Below, piece after piece: positions 47,265-56,383 of a DNA stretch of 64,000 bases. The stretch lies in the NCBI GenBank assembly GCA_947085405.1, contig CAMTWO010000022.1, positions 51,444-115,443 of the forward strand. The letters are read 5' to 3'. The notes under the pieces were generated by a model. That model was not told the DNA's origin. It ran no database searches and saw only the letters and a program-made list of their open reading frames with translations. Position 1 is the stretch's first letter; each line of letters opens with the position of its first letter. The stretch comes from JASEGV01 sp947085405 (GTDB lineage: Bacteria > Bacteroidota > Ignavibacteria > UBA10030 > BY39). The translations under genes were made by a program, and so were the position numbers.

Positions 47265-47355
47265 TTTTTATGATCAATTAAACCTCGTAGTCAGAATATT
47301 GTCAAAATGGTGTAGTTAATCTAATAAAATAAACAATAACTTGAAAGGATAATTT

Positions 47356-47967
47356 ATGTTGACAACTCATCTACGATGCCGTAGGCAACTCGTTGAGAAA
47401 CACAAAAATGTTTTTATTGCCATTTTAATATTATTAGCCATCGGTTTTACCTCTGTCTATGCTCAAATGGAAAAAGAAATCAAGATCATCAAGAAGCAAG
47501 GATCGAAAGTTGAAGTGATAGAGGAAGATGATGATGATTTTCCACAGATGATGCATAAGATGCACAAGATGAATAAGTTGAATCTGACTGATGACCAACA
47601 GAAGCAATTCGACAAACTGCGATTTGATATCCAAAAGAAACAAACCGATGCTCAGGCAAAAGTTAAAACAGCCGGAATCGAGCTGAAAGAGTTATTCAGC
47701 GCCGATAAGTTAGACCGTGCTGCAATCGAGAAAAAGATGAAAGAGATTGCGGACTTACGATTAAAGCTTCGCCTCAATCATCTCGACCATTGGTTTGCTG
47801 TGAACAAGATATTGGATGAAAAGCAGCAGAAAATTTGGAAAGAAAAACTTGAGCAACGGGGCGGTCCCGGTATGAAAGGTATGATGAAGGAATTTGGCGG
47901 CAGAGGTAAAAAAATGATGCATCGTAAAATGGACGATTGCGATAATCCTTGTTGTAATAAAGATTAA
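47356..47967 (+). CDS. Spy/CpxP-like periplasmic protein (LTxxQ-type)
   Basis: 203 residues, GAAAGGATAATTT before ATG; a possible promoter TTGTCA-17-TAATAA lies at 47299-47327. After the signal helix comes an acidic/Met/His-rich stretch (EEDDDDFPQMMHKMHKMNKL) and the LTDDQQKQFDKLR helix of LTxxQ proteins, a long alpha-helical body and a Met/Gly/Cys-rich tail (GGPGMKGMMKEFGG; CDNPCCNKD). Spy/CpxP/zinc-resistance-associated proteins act as chaperones or metal sensors. Metal-type residues at both ends suggest metal stress. It is the only plus-strand gene right of 12.9 kb. Confidence 0.75.
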   Translation: MLTTHLRCRRQLVEKHKNVFIAILILLAIGFTSVYAQMEKEIKIIKKQGSKVEVIEEDDDDFPQMMHKMHKMNKLNLTDDQQKQFDKLRFDIQKKQTDAQAKVKTAGIELKELFSADKLDRAAIEKKMKEIADLRLKLRLNHLDHWFAVNKILDEKQQKIWKEKLEQRGGPGMKGMMKEFGGRGKKMMHRKMDDCDNPCCNKD

Positions 47968-47980
47968 TCACGATTTCAAT

Positions 47981-48015
47981 ATCCCGTTAGTTCGCCTTTG
48001 GCGGATTAACGGGAT
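47981..48015 (+). terminator. Terminator hairpin between convergent genes
   Basis: ATCCCGTTA / TAACGGGAT (47981-47989, 48007-48015) enclosing a second CGCC..GGCG hairpin, followed by TTATTTTAC. It ends the Spy-like transcript before the convergent SDR gene, whose stop lies 6 bases away. It has the same TCGCCTTTGGCGGA core as the repeat at 60937-60951. Confidence 0.75.
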
Positions 48016-48020
48016 TTATT

Positions 48021-48722
48021 TTACCAATCGGGATTTGTAGGTCTTACATCAATCTCGCTGACCATAACATTGCGAGGCATTGATAAAGCATCTACAACAA
48101 CTTTTGCAATATCTTCCGGTTGAGGCATTTGTGAAGTATCTTTTACATTATTCGAGAATGATGTGTTTACCGAACCCGGACAAATAGTGATCACCCGGAT
48201 ATTGTTCTTTCTTACTTCCAACATCAAACTACGGGCAAAACCGATTACCGCCCACTTTGTTGCGGAATAACCGGCGCCACCTACAAAAGCATTTCTCCCT
48301 GCTAATGAGGAAATATTAATTATATCTCCGCTGTTCTGTTTTATCATATAAGGCAACACCGATTTTGTTGCTAAAAATAATCCACGCATATTCACCGAGA
48401 ACATTTGGTCGAACTCTTCCAATTTCATTTCCGCTACTTTCGAGAAGTAACCTACACCTGCATTATTCACAAGTATATCAATTTTTCCGAATTTGGAAAC
48501 GACTTCTTGAACCATACTATCAACGTGCTGTTCGTTTGAAATATCAGCAAAGATGGGCAAGGCTTTCCTTCCGATTTTTTCGATGACAACCGCAGTAGAT
48601 TTTAATTCCGATAATGTTCTCGATACAAGCGCAACATCAACTCCCTTTTCAGCCAGAGCTATTGCAATCGATTTTCCAATTCCCCTGCCTGCACCTGTTA
48701 CAATCGCTACTTTGTTTTTCAT
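48021..48722 (-). CDS. Short-chain dehydrogenase/reductase
   Basis: 233 residues. Cofactor loop VTGAGRGIGKSIA, NNAGVGYF, Ser-Tyr-Lys in SSLAGRNAFVGGAGYSATKW, and a C-terminus SEIDVRPTNPDW. It is the last gene of the PTPS-GCH1-SDR-SDR run and overlaps the sibling SDR by 4 bases. The C-terminal RPT is shared with that sibling. It could be the second reductase in a pterin route or a generic reductase; pterin use is inferred from context. Confidence 0.88.
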   Translation of the reverse strand: MKNKVAIVTGAGRGIGKSIAIALAEKGVDVALVSRTLSELKSTAVVIEKIGRKALPIFADISNEQHVDSMVQEVVSKFGKIDILVNNAGVGYFSKVAEMKLEEFDQMFSVNMRGLFLATKSVLPYMIKQNSGDIINISSLAGRNAFVGGAGYSATKWAVIGFARSLMLEVRKNNIRVITICPGSVNTSFSNNVKDTSQMPQPEDIAKVVVDALSMPRNVMVSEIDVRPTNPDW

Positions 48723-49444
48723 TCCAAGTCTCCTAATGTCGGTCGAATAATTAATTCTTCTACAAAAGCATCTTTAAATTTTAAACGATAAAGCGACAGT
48801 ACAGTTTCTGCTATACTTTTTGCATCCATCATTTTGTTTGAAAGTTTGTGCAGCTTACCTTTCCAAATTTTCGTAGAAGTTGCGCCAGGAAAAATTGTTA
48901 TTATCTTTACGTTATGTTGACGTACTTCTTCACGCAACACACGAAGCATAGCGACAAGCCCTGCTTTTGCGGCACTGTAAGCGGAGGAATTTTTGAAAGT
49001 CTTTGTTGCAACCACCGATGCTATGTTTATTATCCATCCCTCTTTTCGTTTAATCATATCAGGAAGCACTTTTTTGATACATAAAAAAGAACCCCTTAAA
49101 TTTATACCAACAATTGAGTCGTATTCCTTCAGCGAAGTTCTTTCAAACGAGTGGAAAGAGGTAATCCCAGCATTATTGATTAGAACATCGACCCCGCCTA
49201 ATTTATTTTCAATTAAATGATGTGTTTTTGAAATTGCCGATGCCTTACCAATATCACACGGGAAAACAAATGCTTCGCCGCCAAGTTTGGTAATCTCTTT
49301 TTGAACGGAGTTAAGTTCTCGCACCGTTCGTGATGAAAGTACAACCTTGCATCCAATCAAAGCAAACTGAATTGCAATTTCTCTTCCGATGCCTCTTCCG
49401 GCTCCTGTTACCCAGACAACCGGCTGGCGAAATTCTTGAACCAT
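48719..49444 (-). CDS. Short-chain dehydrogenase, sepiapterin-reductase-like
   Basis: 241 residues with VTGAGRGIGREIA, NNAGITSF, and catalytic Ser-Tyr-Lys in SVVATKTFKNSSAYSAAKAG. The end, VEELIIRPTLGDLE, and the ATKTFKNSS stretch resemble what I recall of Chlorobium tepidum sepiapterin reductase. It lies next to folE and a PTPS-type gene, so it may reduce 6-pyruvoyl-tetrahydropterin/sepiapterin to tetrahydrobiopterin. The SDR family is certain; the pterin role is inference from position and memory of the family. Confidence 0.85.
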   Translation of the reverse strand: MVQEFRQPVVWVTGAGRGIGREIAIQFALIGCKVVLSSRTVRELNSVQKEITKLGGEAFVFPCDIGKASAISKTHHLIENKLGGVDVLINNAGITSFHSFERTSLKEYDSIVGINLRGSFLCIKKVLPDMIKRKEGWIINIASVVATKTFKNSSAYSAAKAGLVAMLRVLREEVRQHNVKIITIFPGATSTKIWKGKLHKLSNKMMDAKSIAETVLSLYRLKFKDAFVEELIIRPTLGDLE

Positions 49445-49450
49445 TTTGCG

Positions 49451-50032
49451 TTACACTAATTTAGTTGAAATTAATTTCAGGAATTCATTTCTAGTTTTTT
49501 CGTCTTCGCGGAACGAGCCCAACATTGCACTCGTAGTCGCAAGCGAATTTTGTTTCTCAACACCGCGCATCATCATGCACAAATGGCGGGCTTCGATTAC
49601 AACTCCAACTCCATCGGGTTCAAGTGTCTCGTAAAGTGTATCGGCGATTTCTTGAGTCATCCGTTCCTGAACTTGGAGCCTACGACTAAAAACTTCTACG
49701 ATACGTGGTATTTTACTCAACCCCAAAATTTTTCCATCAGGAATGTATGCTATGTGCACTTTCCCGTAAAAAGGTAAAAGATGATGCTCGCACATACTGA
49801 AAAAATCGATATCCTTTACTATCACCATCTCATTATATTTTTCACGAAAAACTGCACTCGCCAAAATTTGTTTGGCGTCTTTATCGTAGCCGCTCGTAAA
49901 ATATTCCCACGCTTTCGCTACACGAGCGGGTGTCCGCTGCAAACCTTCGCGATTCGGATTTTCACCTACTAATTCTAAAATTCCTTTAATATGATTCTCG
50001 AAAGCTGAAGAGTCGATTTTCTTTTCTGCCAT
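49451..50032 (-). CDS. folE: GTP cyclohydrolase I
   Basis: 193 residues from ATG 50032, chosen because GGGGAGAATAGT precedes it and it follows the stop of the PTPS gene by one base; the frame upstream reads the PTPS end. Zn/active site CEHHLLPFYGKVHIAYIP, IPRIVEVFSRRLQVQERMT and HLCMMMRGVEKQNS are diagnostic. It converts GTP to dihydroneopterin triphosphate, first step of folate and biopterin synthesis. Its partners here are PTPS and SDRs rather than folB/folK/folP, which favours a biopterin-type product. Confidence 0.95.
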   Translation of the reverse strand: MAEKKIDSSAFENHIKGILELVGENPNREGLQRTPARVAKAWEYFTSGYDKDAKQILASAVFREKYNEMVIVKDIDFFSMCEHHLLPFYGKVHIAYIPDGKILGLSKIPRIVEVFSRRLQVQERMTQEIADTLYETLEPDGVGVVIEARHLCMMMRGVEKQNSLATTSAMLGSFREDEKTRNEFLKLISTKLV

Positions 50033-50033
50033 A

Positions 50034-50441
50034 CTATTCTCCCCGATATTCGGTAAAGTTTTTTGCCGTTTCTGAAATTTGGATGGAATACAATTTTCCA
50101 AGTTTGATTTTAGGATTTAATATCTTCCAAAATATTCTTGCAAGATTCTCTGTAGTCGGAATTACTCCTTGCAAAAAATCTACATCTACATTTAAATTTT
50201 TGTGGTCAACTTTGTCTATCACCTCTTCTTTGATTATGTCGGAAAGTTTTTTCAAATCGATGATCATTCCTGTTTTCGTGTCGGGCTCACCCGCTACCGT
50301 TACGGATAATTCGTAATTGTGCCCATGTCCGGCGGGATTTGAGCATTTTCCAAAAGTTTCTAAGTTCTTTTCGTCAGTGAACGACTCGTTGAAGAGACGA
50401 TGCGATGCACAAAAATATTCTTTTCTTGTTATATATACCAT
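50034..50441 (-). CDS. 6-pyruvoyl-tetrahydropterin synthase family (PTPS/QueD)
   Basis: 135 residues. Zn-ligand and catalytic text CASHRL near the start, CSNPAGHGHNYEL with the catalytic Cys and two Zn His, DKVDHKNLN, and PTTENLA. The CxNPxGHGHNY form matches eukaryote-type PTPS (PTPS-I) more than the short-spaced QueD motif, hinting at conversion of dihydroneopterin triphosphate to 6-pyruvoyl-tetrahydropterin. QueD activity cannot be excluded. It is followed immediately by folE. Confidence 0.88.
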   Translation of the reverse strand: MVYITRKEYFCASHRLFNESFTDEKNLETFGKCSNPAGHGHNYELSVTVAGEPDTKTGMIIDLKKLSDIIKEEVIDKVDHKNLNVDVDFLQGVIPTTENLARIFWKILNPKIKLGKLYSIQISETAKNFTEYRGE

Positions 50442-50443
50442 AA

Positions 50444-50917
50444 TTATATGTTTTGTAATACTTCTTCGGTATGCCCTGCGACTTTAACTTTTCTGAAAAT
50501 GGTTTTTATTTTTCCTTCTTCATCAATGATAAAAGTTGAGCGTTCAATACCCAAATATTTCTTCCCCAGAAATGATTTCTGTTTCCAAACACCATAAGCT
50601 TTGGATACATCTTTGTTCTCATCGCTTAACAATAGAAACGGTAATTCATATTTGTCGCTGAATTTTTGATGCGACTGTATTGAATCGGCACTGATGCCTA
50701 AAATAACCGCTCCCCGTTTTTGTATTTCAGAATAATTATCCCGGAACGAACACGCCTCCGTTGTGCAGCCTGGTGTCATGTCTTTCGGATAGAAATACAA
50801 AACAATTTTCTTCCCCGCAAAATCATTTAAAGAAATTATCCTTCCATCTGTTGAAGGAAGTTTGAAAGCTGGAGCTTTCTGTCCGATTTTTAGTTCAGCA
50901 GCAGGTTTCTTGTCCAT
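50444..50917 (-). CDS. Peroxiredoxin, BCP/PrxQ type
   Basis: 157 residues. Peroxidatic Cys in PKDMTPGCTTEACSFRDNY and a second Cys five residues later (CTTEAC), the PrxQ/BCP arrangement with an intra-helix disulfide. Thioredoxin-fold with LPFLLLSDENKDVSKAYGV. It reduces peroxides in the cytosol. It is two bases upstream of the PTPS gene, so its stop nearly touches that start; a redox link to the pterin cluster is possible but not shown. Confidence 0.92.
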   Translation of the reverse strand: MDKKPAAELKIGQKAPAFKLPSTDGRIISLNDFAGKKIVLYFYPKDMTPGCTTEACSFRDNYSEIQKRGAVILGISADSIQSHQKFSDKYELPFLLLSDENKDVSKAYGVWKQKSFLGKKYLGIERSTFIIDEEGKIKTIFRKVKVAGHTEEVLQNI

Positions 50918-50935
50918 ATATATTCCCTTCTGATT

Positions 50936-51406
50936 TTATATGGAGGGAATATTTTTTTTTATCTCGTCGAAAGGTGGCTGGTTAGCTGGGATATCTGAAA
51001 CCCAACTATATTTTACTGTTCCATTTTTATCAACGATAAACACTGCCCGTTTAGCAGCAGTATAACCCTTTATATTGGCAAAATCGTTATATACTCCGCC
51101 ATACTGAAGCGAGACTTCACGAGTGTAATCGCTCAAGAGTGGAAAAGTAAGTTTATTTGCTTCGGCAAATGCTTTGTTAGCGAATGGTGAATCAACGCTC
51201 ACTCCGATCACCTGCGCATTCATATCATTGAAATTCGCCATTGCATCTCTGAAGGAACACATTTCCGTTGTGCATGCACCAGTGAAAGCACCGGGAAAGA
51301 ATGCAAGCACCACAGTTTTTCCTGAAAAATCGTTAAGCGATTTTAATTGCCTTTCGGTATCCAATAATGAAAAATTAGGGGCTTTTGAACCAATTTCTAT
51401 ACTCAT
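50936..51406 (-). CDS. Peroxiredoxin (AhpE/BCP-like)
   Basis: 156 residues. Peroxidatic Cys in FPGAFTGACTTEMCSFRD, Arg in AAKRAVFIVDKNG, and a LLSDYTREVSLQYGG stretch. A second Cys five residues on (CTTEMC) is present. It lies 18 bases upstream of the PrxQ-type gene and is the first gene of this run. It detoxifies hydroperoxides; the reductant is probably thioredoxin or a similar carrier (family knowledge). Confidence 0.9.
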   Translation of the reverse strand: MSIEIGSKAPNFSLLDTERQLKSLNDFSGKTVVLAFFPGAFTGACTTEMCSFRDAMANFNDMNAQVIGVSVDSPFANKAFAEANKLTFPLLSDYTREVSLQYGGVYNDFANIKGYTAAKRAVFIVDKNGTVKYSWVSDIPANQPPFDEIKKNIPSI

Positions 51407-51479
51407 ATATAATTCCTTTCTTTATAATTTATGTTTAGATGTGGGAAAATTTAGAGAAAAATATTTCTAAAAACAAATA

Positions 51480-53177
51480 CTAAAAATCAACTCTAATTGT
51501 TCCACCAAAATTATGATGCTCAATATCGAAAATCAAATTTTCGTTTTTAGTTAAATTCCATTCGTATCTTAAATCAAACCATACTTCGTTAATTATTTGG
51601 TACGATAGATAAAATTGTCCTACATATTTTTTATGGTGTATTCCATCTAAAAACTTTGTGGGTGGTGTATCGAGCCCTTCACGCAGTGGCTGTAAAAAAT
51701 CGCCGCCTACGTTTTTTATTAAAATGCCCGACGAATCATACGAGTTTTCGCCCGAGCGTTGGATTTCGATTTGAGTTGTTAATGTTAAACGATTAGTTAT
51801 TAAATGATCTAACCTGAAGAACCAACTTTCAGCATTCGGACCGATTTGAGTACCCAATAAAACATTGTTGCTCGAATACTCATTCTCGCGTGAACGGTTA
51901 TGCGAGAACATATAAGGATCGACACGTGTGTATTCGATCATCAAATTTGTATTCGGTATATTCAGTGGGTCAACAGCCATCAAACCAATTTGAAGAGCAT
52001 ATTTATTTTCCCATCTGTCCTTCCCCAATTTTGGTATTTCGATATCATCAAAAAAAAGTGTGCTTTGTATTTCGTAACCTTTAAATGGGCGAACTTGAAC
52101 ATCGAAAGCAAGAAAACCGTTGTCTCTTTCTCCACGAGACCTCTGCACCGATTCAAAAAATGTCAGCGGATTCAAATATCCCAAATCGACTGAACGGTTG
52201 CTATATATTGATAATTCTTGAATACCTAAATCTAAATAATTATTGATAGTAAATTCAAACCGATGAGCAACGATGTATTTATCAGCCACAACCGGTTCGC
52301 TGGCGCCGTTATTTAGCGGTAAGCTATTACCGGGTTTGCCGAGAAGCCAACCATGTAAAAAGATGTATTTAAAATTTTTATAATCAACATCCATCCGCAC
52401 AGCATCGAAAACACGATGATAATCGGAAATAAAGAGCTTATCGCCATAACTGTTTCCCCATAAAACCCGCTCTCTTCCCATTTGCGCAGAAATTATTCCA
52501 GCATCATATCTCATATACCCTTCAACGAAATCAAAATTTTTTGCCTCAGGAGTTGTGAGTGCAAAACTTTGACTGATGCGTTTATCACGCTGAAACACCG
52601 CACGACTTCCCCAGAATTGTGCATTAGTAAGTTGGAAGTAGTAACCTAATTTGTCGTATATCGTGCCGCGTAATCTGGGACCGACTTCAACGAATGAAGC
52701 GTTCGCGTGCAAACCATCACCGGTCGAACGTCTGAAATCTATATTCATCAAACCATCTACGAAAAGTGCGAGAATACTATCTGAGTAAGCATATATATGT
52801 TTCTCTTGATCGTGGAAAGTTCCGCGCACCATTCCGGAAACCAAATCGTTACCTCCGCCGAATAAAGAGAATGAATTATTTAGTGATTTTCTAATATCGA
52901 ATTCAAATTCAATTAAGTAATCGTTTAAAAAATTATTTTCGGTGTTTGTAAGTTGCGTTTTATTTTCTTGAATCTGCACAATGAAATGGGCAACATCTTT
53001 CCTCGAAAGTGGAAGAACCGCATCGCGATAATTGCTGATGACATTTTTTAATTCCATCCGTTTCAAAAAACTGTAAACCGGATGGTTTGCCGGGACATTT
53101 TCCGTTTGTGGGAATGAAAGACTCCACAAAAAAAGAATTAAAACAGATTGAAATAGTATTTTTGATTTGTTATTCAT
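51480..53177 (-). CDS. Wzi-like capsule-assembly outer-membrane protein
   Basis: 565 residues from ATG 53177; a TTG start at 53204 would overlap the gene before it. Signal peptide, then an N-terminal helical part (HPVYSFLKRMELKNVISNYRDAV) and a long series of amphipathic strands with paired aromatics (LGYYFQLTNAQFWGSR, AGIISAQMGRERVLWG, VWFDLRYEWNLT), the pattern of the Wzi/CapA-type barrel. It would help anchor capsule or surface glycans. Adjacent nucleotide-sugar genes (Ugd, Uxs) support glycan work. Confidence 0.78.
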   Translation of the reverse strand: MNNKSKILFQSVLILFLWSLSFPQTENVPANHPVYSFLKRMELKNVISNYRDAVLPLSRKDVAHFIVQIQENKTQLTNTENNFLNDYLIEFEFDIRKSLNNSFSLFGGGNDLVSGMVRGTFHDQEKHIYAYSDSILALFVDGLMNIDFRRSTGDGLHANASFVEVGPRLRGTIYDKLGYYFQLTNAQFWGSRAVFQRDKRISQSFALTTPEAKNFDFVEGYMRYDAGIISAQMGRERVLWGNSYGDKLFISDYHRVFDAVRMDVDYKNFKYIFLHGWLLGKPGNSLPLNNGASEPVVADKYIVAHRFEFTINNYLDLGIQELSIYSNRSVDLGYLNPLTFFESVQRSRGERDNGFLAFDVQVRPFKGYEIQSTLFFDDIEIPKLGKDRWENKYALQIGLMAVDPLNIPNTNLMIEYTRVDPYMFSHNRSRENEYSSNNVLLGTQIGPNAESWFFRLDHLITNRLTLTTQIEIQRSGENSYDSSGILIKNVGGDFLQPLREGLDTPPTKFLDGIHHKKYVGQFYLSYQIINEVWFDLRYEWNLTKNENLIFDIEHHNFGGTIRVDF

Positions 53178-53182
53178 AAAAT

Positions 53183-54067
53183 TTAATAATACAAACCGAA
53201 CCAAATTACTTTGGGGGAAATTTGAATTGCGGGTGTTGGAAATTTAAAATAATTTAACCCTTCACCAATAGTTTTGAGAAACTCGCTATGTTGGGGAATT
53301 ATCTCTGAAAAATCCAAATCGGGTGCAAGCAATAACATACCGTATTGCTTTGATTGGTCGTTTAGATTTCTGACACTGTAACCGACCGACAAATTAAGAA
53401 AATCCGGAAATATTTTGGGGAATATTTTTCCTGCTTTTATACTGAGCCAAAATGTTTGACCTTCATAGTCGTCTATTGGTGTGTGTGTTTGTCCGGGAAT
53501 GTTTCCGGCTTTTCCATACTGACGCGGATAATAACTTGCCTTGAATCCAAGATTTTTAAATTCCGGAACATAGTATTGCAGCAACGGATAGAAACTCCCC
53601 GCGATATTTGCCGCAGCATCAACCCTGTCGAATCCCCATTGTGAATAACCGTCTTGAACTTCAACGAACGATAAAAACAAACTTCCACCGATTGCCCCTA
53701 TCCAATGAGAAGTTTCCTCGCTCAAACCCGCCCAGCGGTACGAATTGGTTAAAATAAAATTAGTAAGGGCGCCATCCCAAGCATGCCCGATTTTGTCAAC
53801 CGACTTACCGTAAACCAAATCTTCTTGAAAATGAAAGGGTTTTCTCCAATGCTTCCACCATGCATTAAGCTGATAATGATAGACCCCTGTGCCGGCACCT
53901 AATACACATCCACTGACTAAAGCTACCCTATTATAATTTATCGTATTGGAAGATGTGCTTATGGTGGAGGAAGTGGTTGAATCATTTAGAGATGAAAATG
54001 AAGAACCCAAACTATTTTCTGAGAGTATGCTAAAAAATAAAAATAATATTAAAAACAGTTTCTTCAT
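53183..54067 (-). CDS. DUF2279 (YfiM-like) envelope protein
   Basis: 294 residues. Signal peptide, Ser/Thr-rich linker, then the DUF2279 pattern: AWWKHWRKPFHFQEDLVYGKSVDKIGHAWD with conserved Lys-x-Gly-His, a hydrophobic helix (IGGSLFLSFVEVQDGYSQWGF) and FDRVDAAANIAGSF. Function of the domain is unknown. Its start overlaps the UDP-xylose synthase gene by 4 bases (ATGA), placing it in the nucleotide-sugar/glycan operon. Confidence 0.75.
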   Translation of the reverse strand: MKKLFLILFLFFSILSENSLGSSFSSLNDSTTSSTISTSSNTINYNRVALVSGCVLGAGTGVYHYQLNAWWKHWRKPFHFQEDLVYGKSVDKIGHAWDGALTNFILTNSYRWAGLSEETSHWIGAIGGSLFLSFVEVQDGYSQWGFDRVDAAANIAGSFYPLLQYYVPEFKNLGFKASYYPRQYGKAGNIPGQTHTPIDDYEGQTFWLSIKAGKIFPKIFPDFLNLSVGYSVRNLNDQSKQYGMLLLAPDLDFSEIIPQHSEFLKTIGEGLNYFKFPTPAIQISPKVIWFGLYY

Positions 54068-55017
54068 TTTCCGGGAAATATTTTTTTCCTGAAGTAATCC
54101 AATGTCTTTATTAGACCCTGATGTCGATTAACTTTAGGTTCCCAATTCAAAATCTGTTGCGCCCTCGTAATGTTCGGTTGACGGATTTTCGGATCATCTT
54201 CTGGCAAATCCTGAAAAACTATTTTACTTTTACTTTCTGTTATTCCGATAATTTCCTGCGCTAGTTGAAGCATTGTAACCTCATCGGGATTACCGATATT
54301 TACCGGATTAATTTCGTTGGAACAAAGCAAGCGATAAATTCCATCTATTAAGTCGTCCATATAACAGACGCTACGGGTTTGAGAGCCGTCGCCAAAAACG
54401 GTAACATCATCTCCTCGCAATGCCTGCGACATAAATGCCGGAATGGCTCTACCATCTTCAACTCGCATGCGTGGACCATAAGTATTAAAAATGCGCACTA
54501 TCCGAGTATCGACTCTATGATACCGATGGTAAGCCATAGTTAGTGCTTCTGCAAATCGCTTGGCTTCATCATAAACTCCACGAAATCCAATCGGGTTCAC
54601 GTTGCCCCAGTATTCTTCAGTCTGCGGATGTATCAAGGGATCGCCATACACTTCGGATGTGGATGCTAAAAGAAACTTTGCCTTCTTCGCCTTTGCGAGT
54701 CCGAGGGCTTTATGAGTTCCTAATGAACCTACTTTCAAAGTTTGAATCGGGAGTTTCAGATAATCGATAGGGCTTGCGGGCGATGCAAAGTGGAGTATGT
54801 TATCAACCTTTCCGTCGATGAAAATATATTCAGTAACATCGTGTTTGATGAATTTAAAATTTTCGTTACCTAAGAGATGCGAAATATTTGCGACATCGCC
54901 CGTTATTAAATTATCAATGCAAACAACTTTATGACCTTCTGAAAGTAATTTATCGCACAAATGCGAGCCGAGAAAACCTGCCCCGCCTGTTACGACAGAA
55001 ACAATTTTATTTCCCAT
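54064..55017 (-). CDS. UDP-glucuronate decarboxylase (UDP-xylose synthase)
   Basis: 317 residues of the extended SDR family: GGAGFLGSHLCDKLL, ASPASPIDYLKLPIQT, catalytic Tyr-Lys in YDEAKRFAEAL, and RIFNTYGPRMRVEDGRAIPAF, all hallmarks of UXS. It converts UDP-glucuronate to UDP-xylose. It overlaps Ugd by 11 bases, so the two steps UDP-glucose to UDP-glucuronate to UDP-xylose are translationally coupled. Confidence 0.94.
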   Translation of the reverse strand: MGNKIVSVVTGGAGFLGSHLCDKLLSEGHKVVCIDNLITGDVANISHLLGNENFKFIKHDVTEYIFIDGKVDNILHFASPASPIDYLKLPIQTLKVGSLGTHKALGLAKAKKAKFLLASTSEVYGDPLIHPQTEEYWGNVNPIGFRGVYDEAKRFAEALTMAYHRYHRVDTRIVRIFNTYGPRMRVEDGRAIPAFMSQALRGDDVTVFGDGSQTRSVCYMDDLIDGIYRLLCSNEINPVNIGNPDEVTMLQLAQEIIGITESKSKIVFQDLPEDDPKIRQPNITRAQQILNWEPKVNRHQGLIKTLDYFRKKIFPGK

Positions 55018-56323
55018 TTATCACTCTTCTTCCGATTGAATAATATGCGAAACCTGTTTCTACCATTGCTTCGGGATCGTATATATTCCTTCCGTCAAAA
55101 ATCGCATTATGCTTCATCAATTTTTTCATTTTCTCAAAATCGGGGCGGCGGAATTCGTTCCATTCTGTAACAATAACCAACGCTTCAGCATTTTTAAGAG
55201 CATCGTAATTGTTTTCAAAATATTTAATTTTGTTTCCAAAAATACGTTTAGCTTCGTGCAAAGCTACGGGGTCGTGAGCTTGAACTTTCACACCCCGATT
55301 TAATAACTCGTTAATTATTGTAATCGAAGGCGCTTCACGCATATCGTCGGTATTCGGTTTAAATGAGAGCCCCCAAACTGCGATTGTTTTTCCTTTAATA
55401 TTATTGTTAAAATATTTTAAAAGTTTTTTCACAATCAGTTTTTTCTGATCGCGATTTACCCTTTCGACCGATTTCAGGATTTGAAAACGATAACCGTAGT
55501 CGGAAGATGTTTTCACAAGTGCCGCAATATCTTTTGGGAAGCAAGAACCGCCGTAGCCGACTCCGGGAAAAAGAAACTGATATCCAATCCGCTCGTCGCT
55601 TCCAACACCGAGACGAACATTTTTCACATCGGCGCCAACACGCTCGCATATATTTGCAATCTCATTCATGAAAGTAACCTTTGTAGCTAACAAAGCATTA
55701 GCAGCATATTTAGTCAATTCTGAACTCAACTCATCCATAAATATAATTGGTTTGCCCGTTCGGACAAATGGAGCGTATAAATCGCCCATAATTTTACGGG
55801 CTTTTTCGCTGAGCGTTCCAATTACAACACGGTCGGGTTTAAAAAAATCATTTATCGCTGCCCCTTCTTTTAAAAATTCCGGATTTGAAACAACATCAAA
55901 TGGAAATTCGGTTTCCTTCCGAATTATGTCCCGGACTTTGAATGCAGTTCCTACAGGCACAGTGCTTTTGTTTACAATTACTTTATAGCCGTTCATGTAT
56001 TTGCCGATTTCTTTTGCCACTGCTAACACGTGCTTTAAATCGGCTGACCCGTCTTCCGATTGTGGAGTTGGCAATGCCAAAAATATTATATCAGTTTTTT
56101 TAACCGCCGATTCTAAATCGGTAGAAAACCTTAACCTCTTTTCGTGTATGTTTTTTTTCAAAAACTCCTCTAAACCCGGTTCGTAAATGGGTGTTTTCCC
56201 TTTTTTCATTGTTTTAATTTTGTTGATATCATTATCAACGCAAATTACATCATTGCCACTCTCGGCAAAGCAGGTTCCAGCTACTAACCCGACATATCCG
56301 CTTCCAACCACACTAATTTTCAA
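55007..56323 (-). CDS. ugd: UDP-glucose 6-dehydrogenase
   Basis: 438 residues. NAD loop VVGSGYVGLVAGTCFAESG, catalytic Cys in FPGVGYGGSCFPKDIAALV, and WGLSFKPNTDDMREAPS. The start codon is TTG at 56321-56323, with AAAGGA a few bases before it. It oxidises UDP-glucose to UDP-glucuronate with NAD, feeding the UXS gene next to it for surface polysaccharides. Family and pathway are clear. Confidence 0.95.
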   Translation of the reverse strand: MKISVVGSGYVGLVAGTCFAESGNDVICVDNDINKIKTMKKGKTPIYEPGLEEFLKKNIHEKRLRFSTDLESAVKKTDIIFLALPTPQSEDGSADLKHVLAVAKEIGKYMNGYKVIVNKSTVPVGTAFKVRDIIRKETEFPFDVVSNPEFLKEGAAINDFFKPDRVVIGTLSEKARKIMGDLYAPFVRTGKPIIFMDELSSELTKYAANALLATKVTFMNEIANICERVGADVKNVRLGVGSDERIGYQFLFPGVGYGGSCFPKDIAALVKTSSDYGYRFQILKSVERVNRDQKKLIVKKLLKYFNNNIKGKTIAVWGLSFKPNTDDMREAPSITIINELLNRGVKVQAHDPVALHEAKRIFGNKIKYFENNYDALKNAEALVIVTEWNEFRRPDFEKMKKLMKHNAIFDGRNIYDPEAMVETGFAYYSIGRRVINGK

Positions 56324-56383
56324 TTTTGTGTCCTTTCTTTTTTTCCTATTCTTAATTATTTAAAGAATTTCTGCATAAGTATA

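Noticed and set aside
47299..47327. Promoter TTGTCA-17-TAATAA for the Spy-like gene
   Set aside because: The -10 match is only partial and promoter rules in this phylum differ; mentioned with the gene but not listed as a feature.
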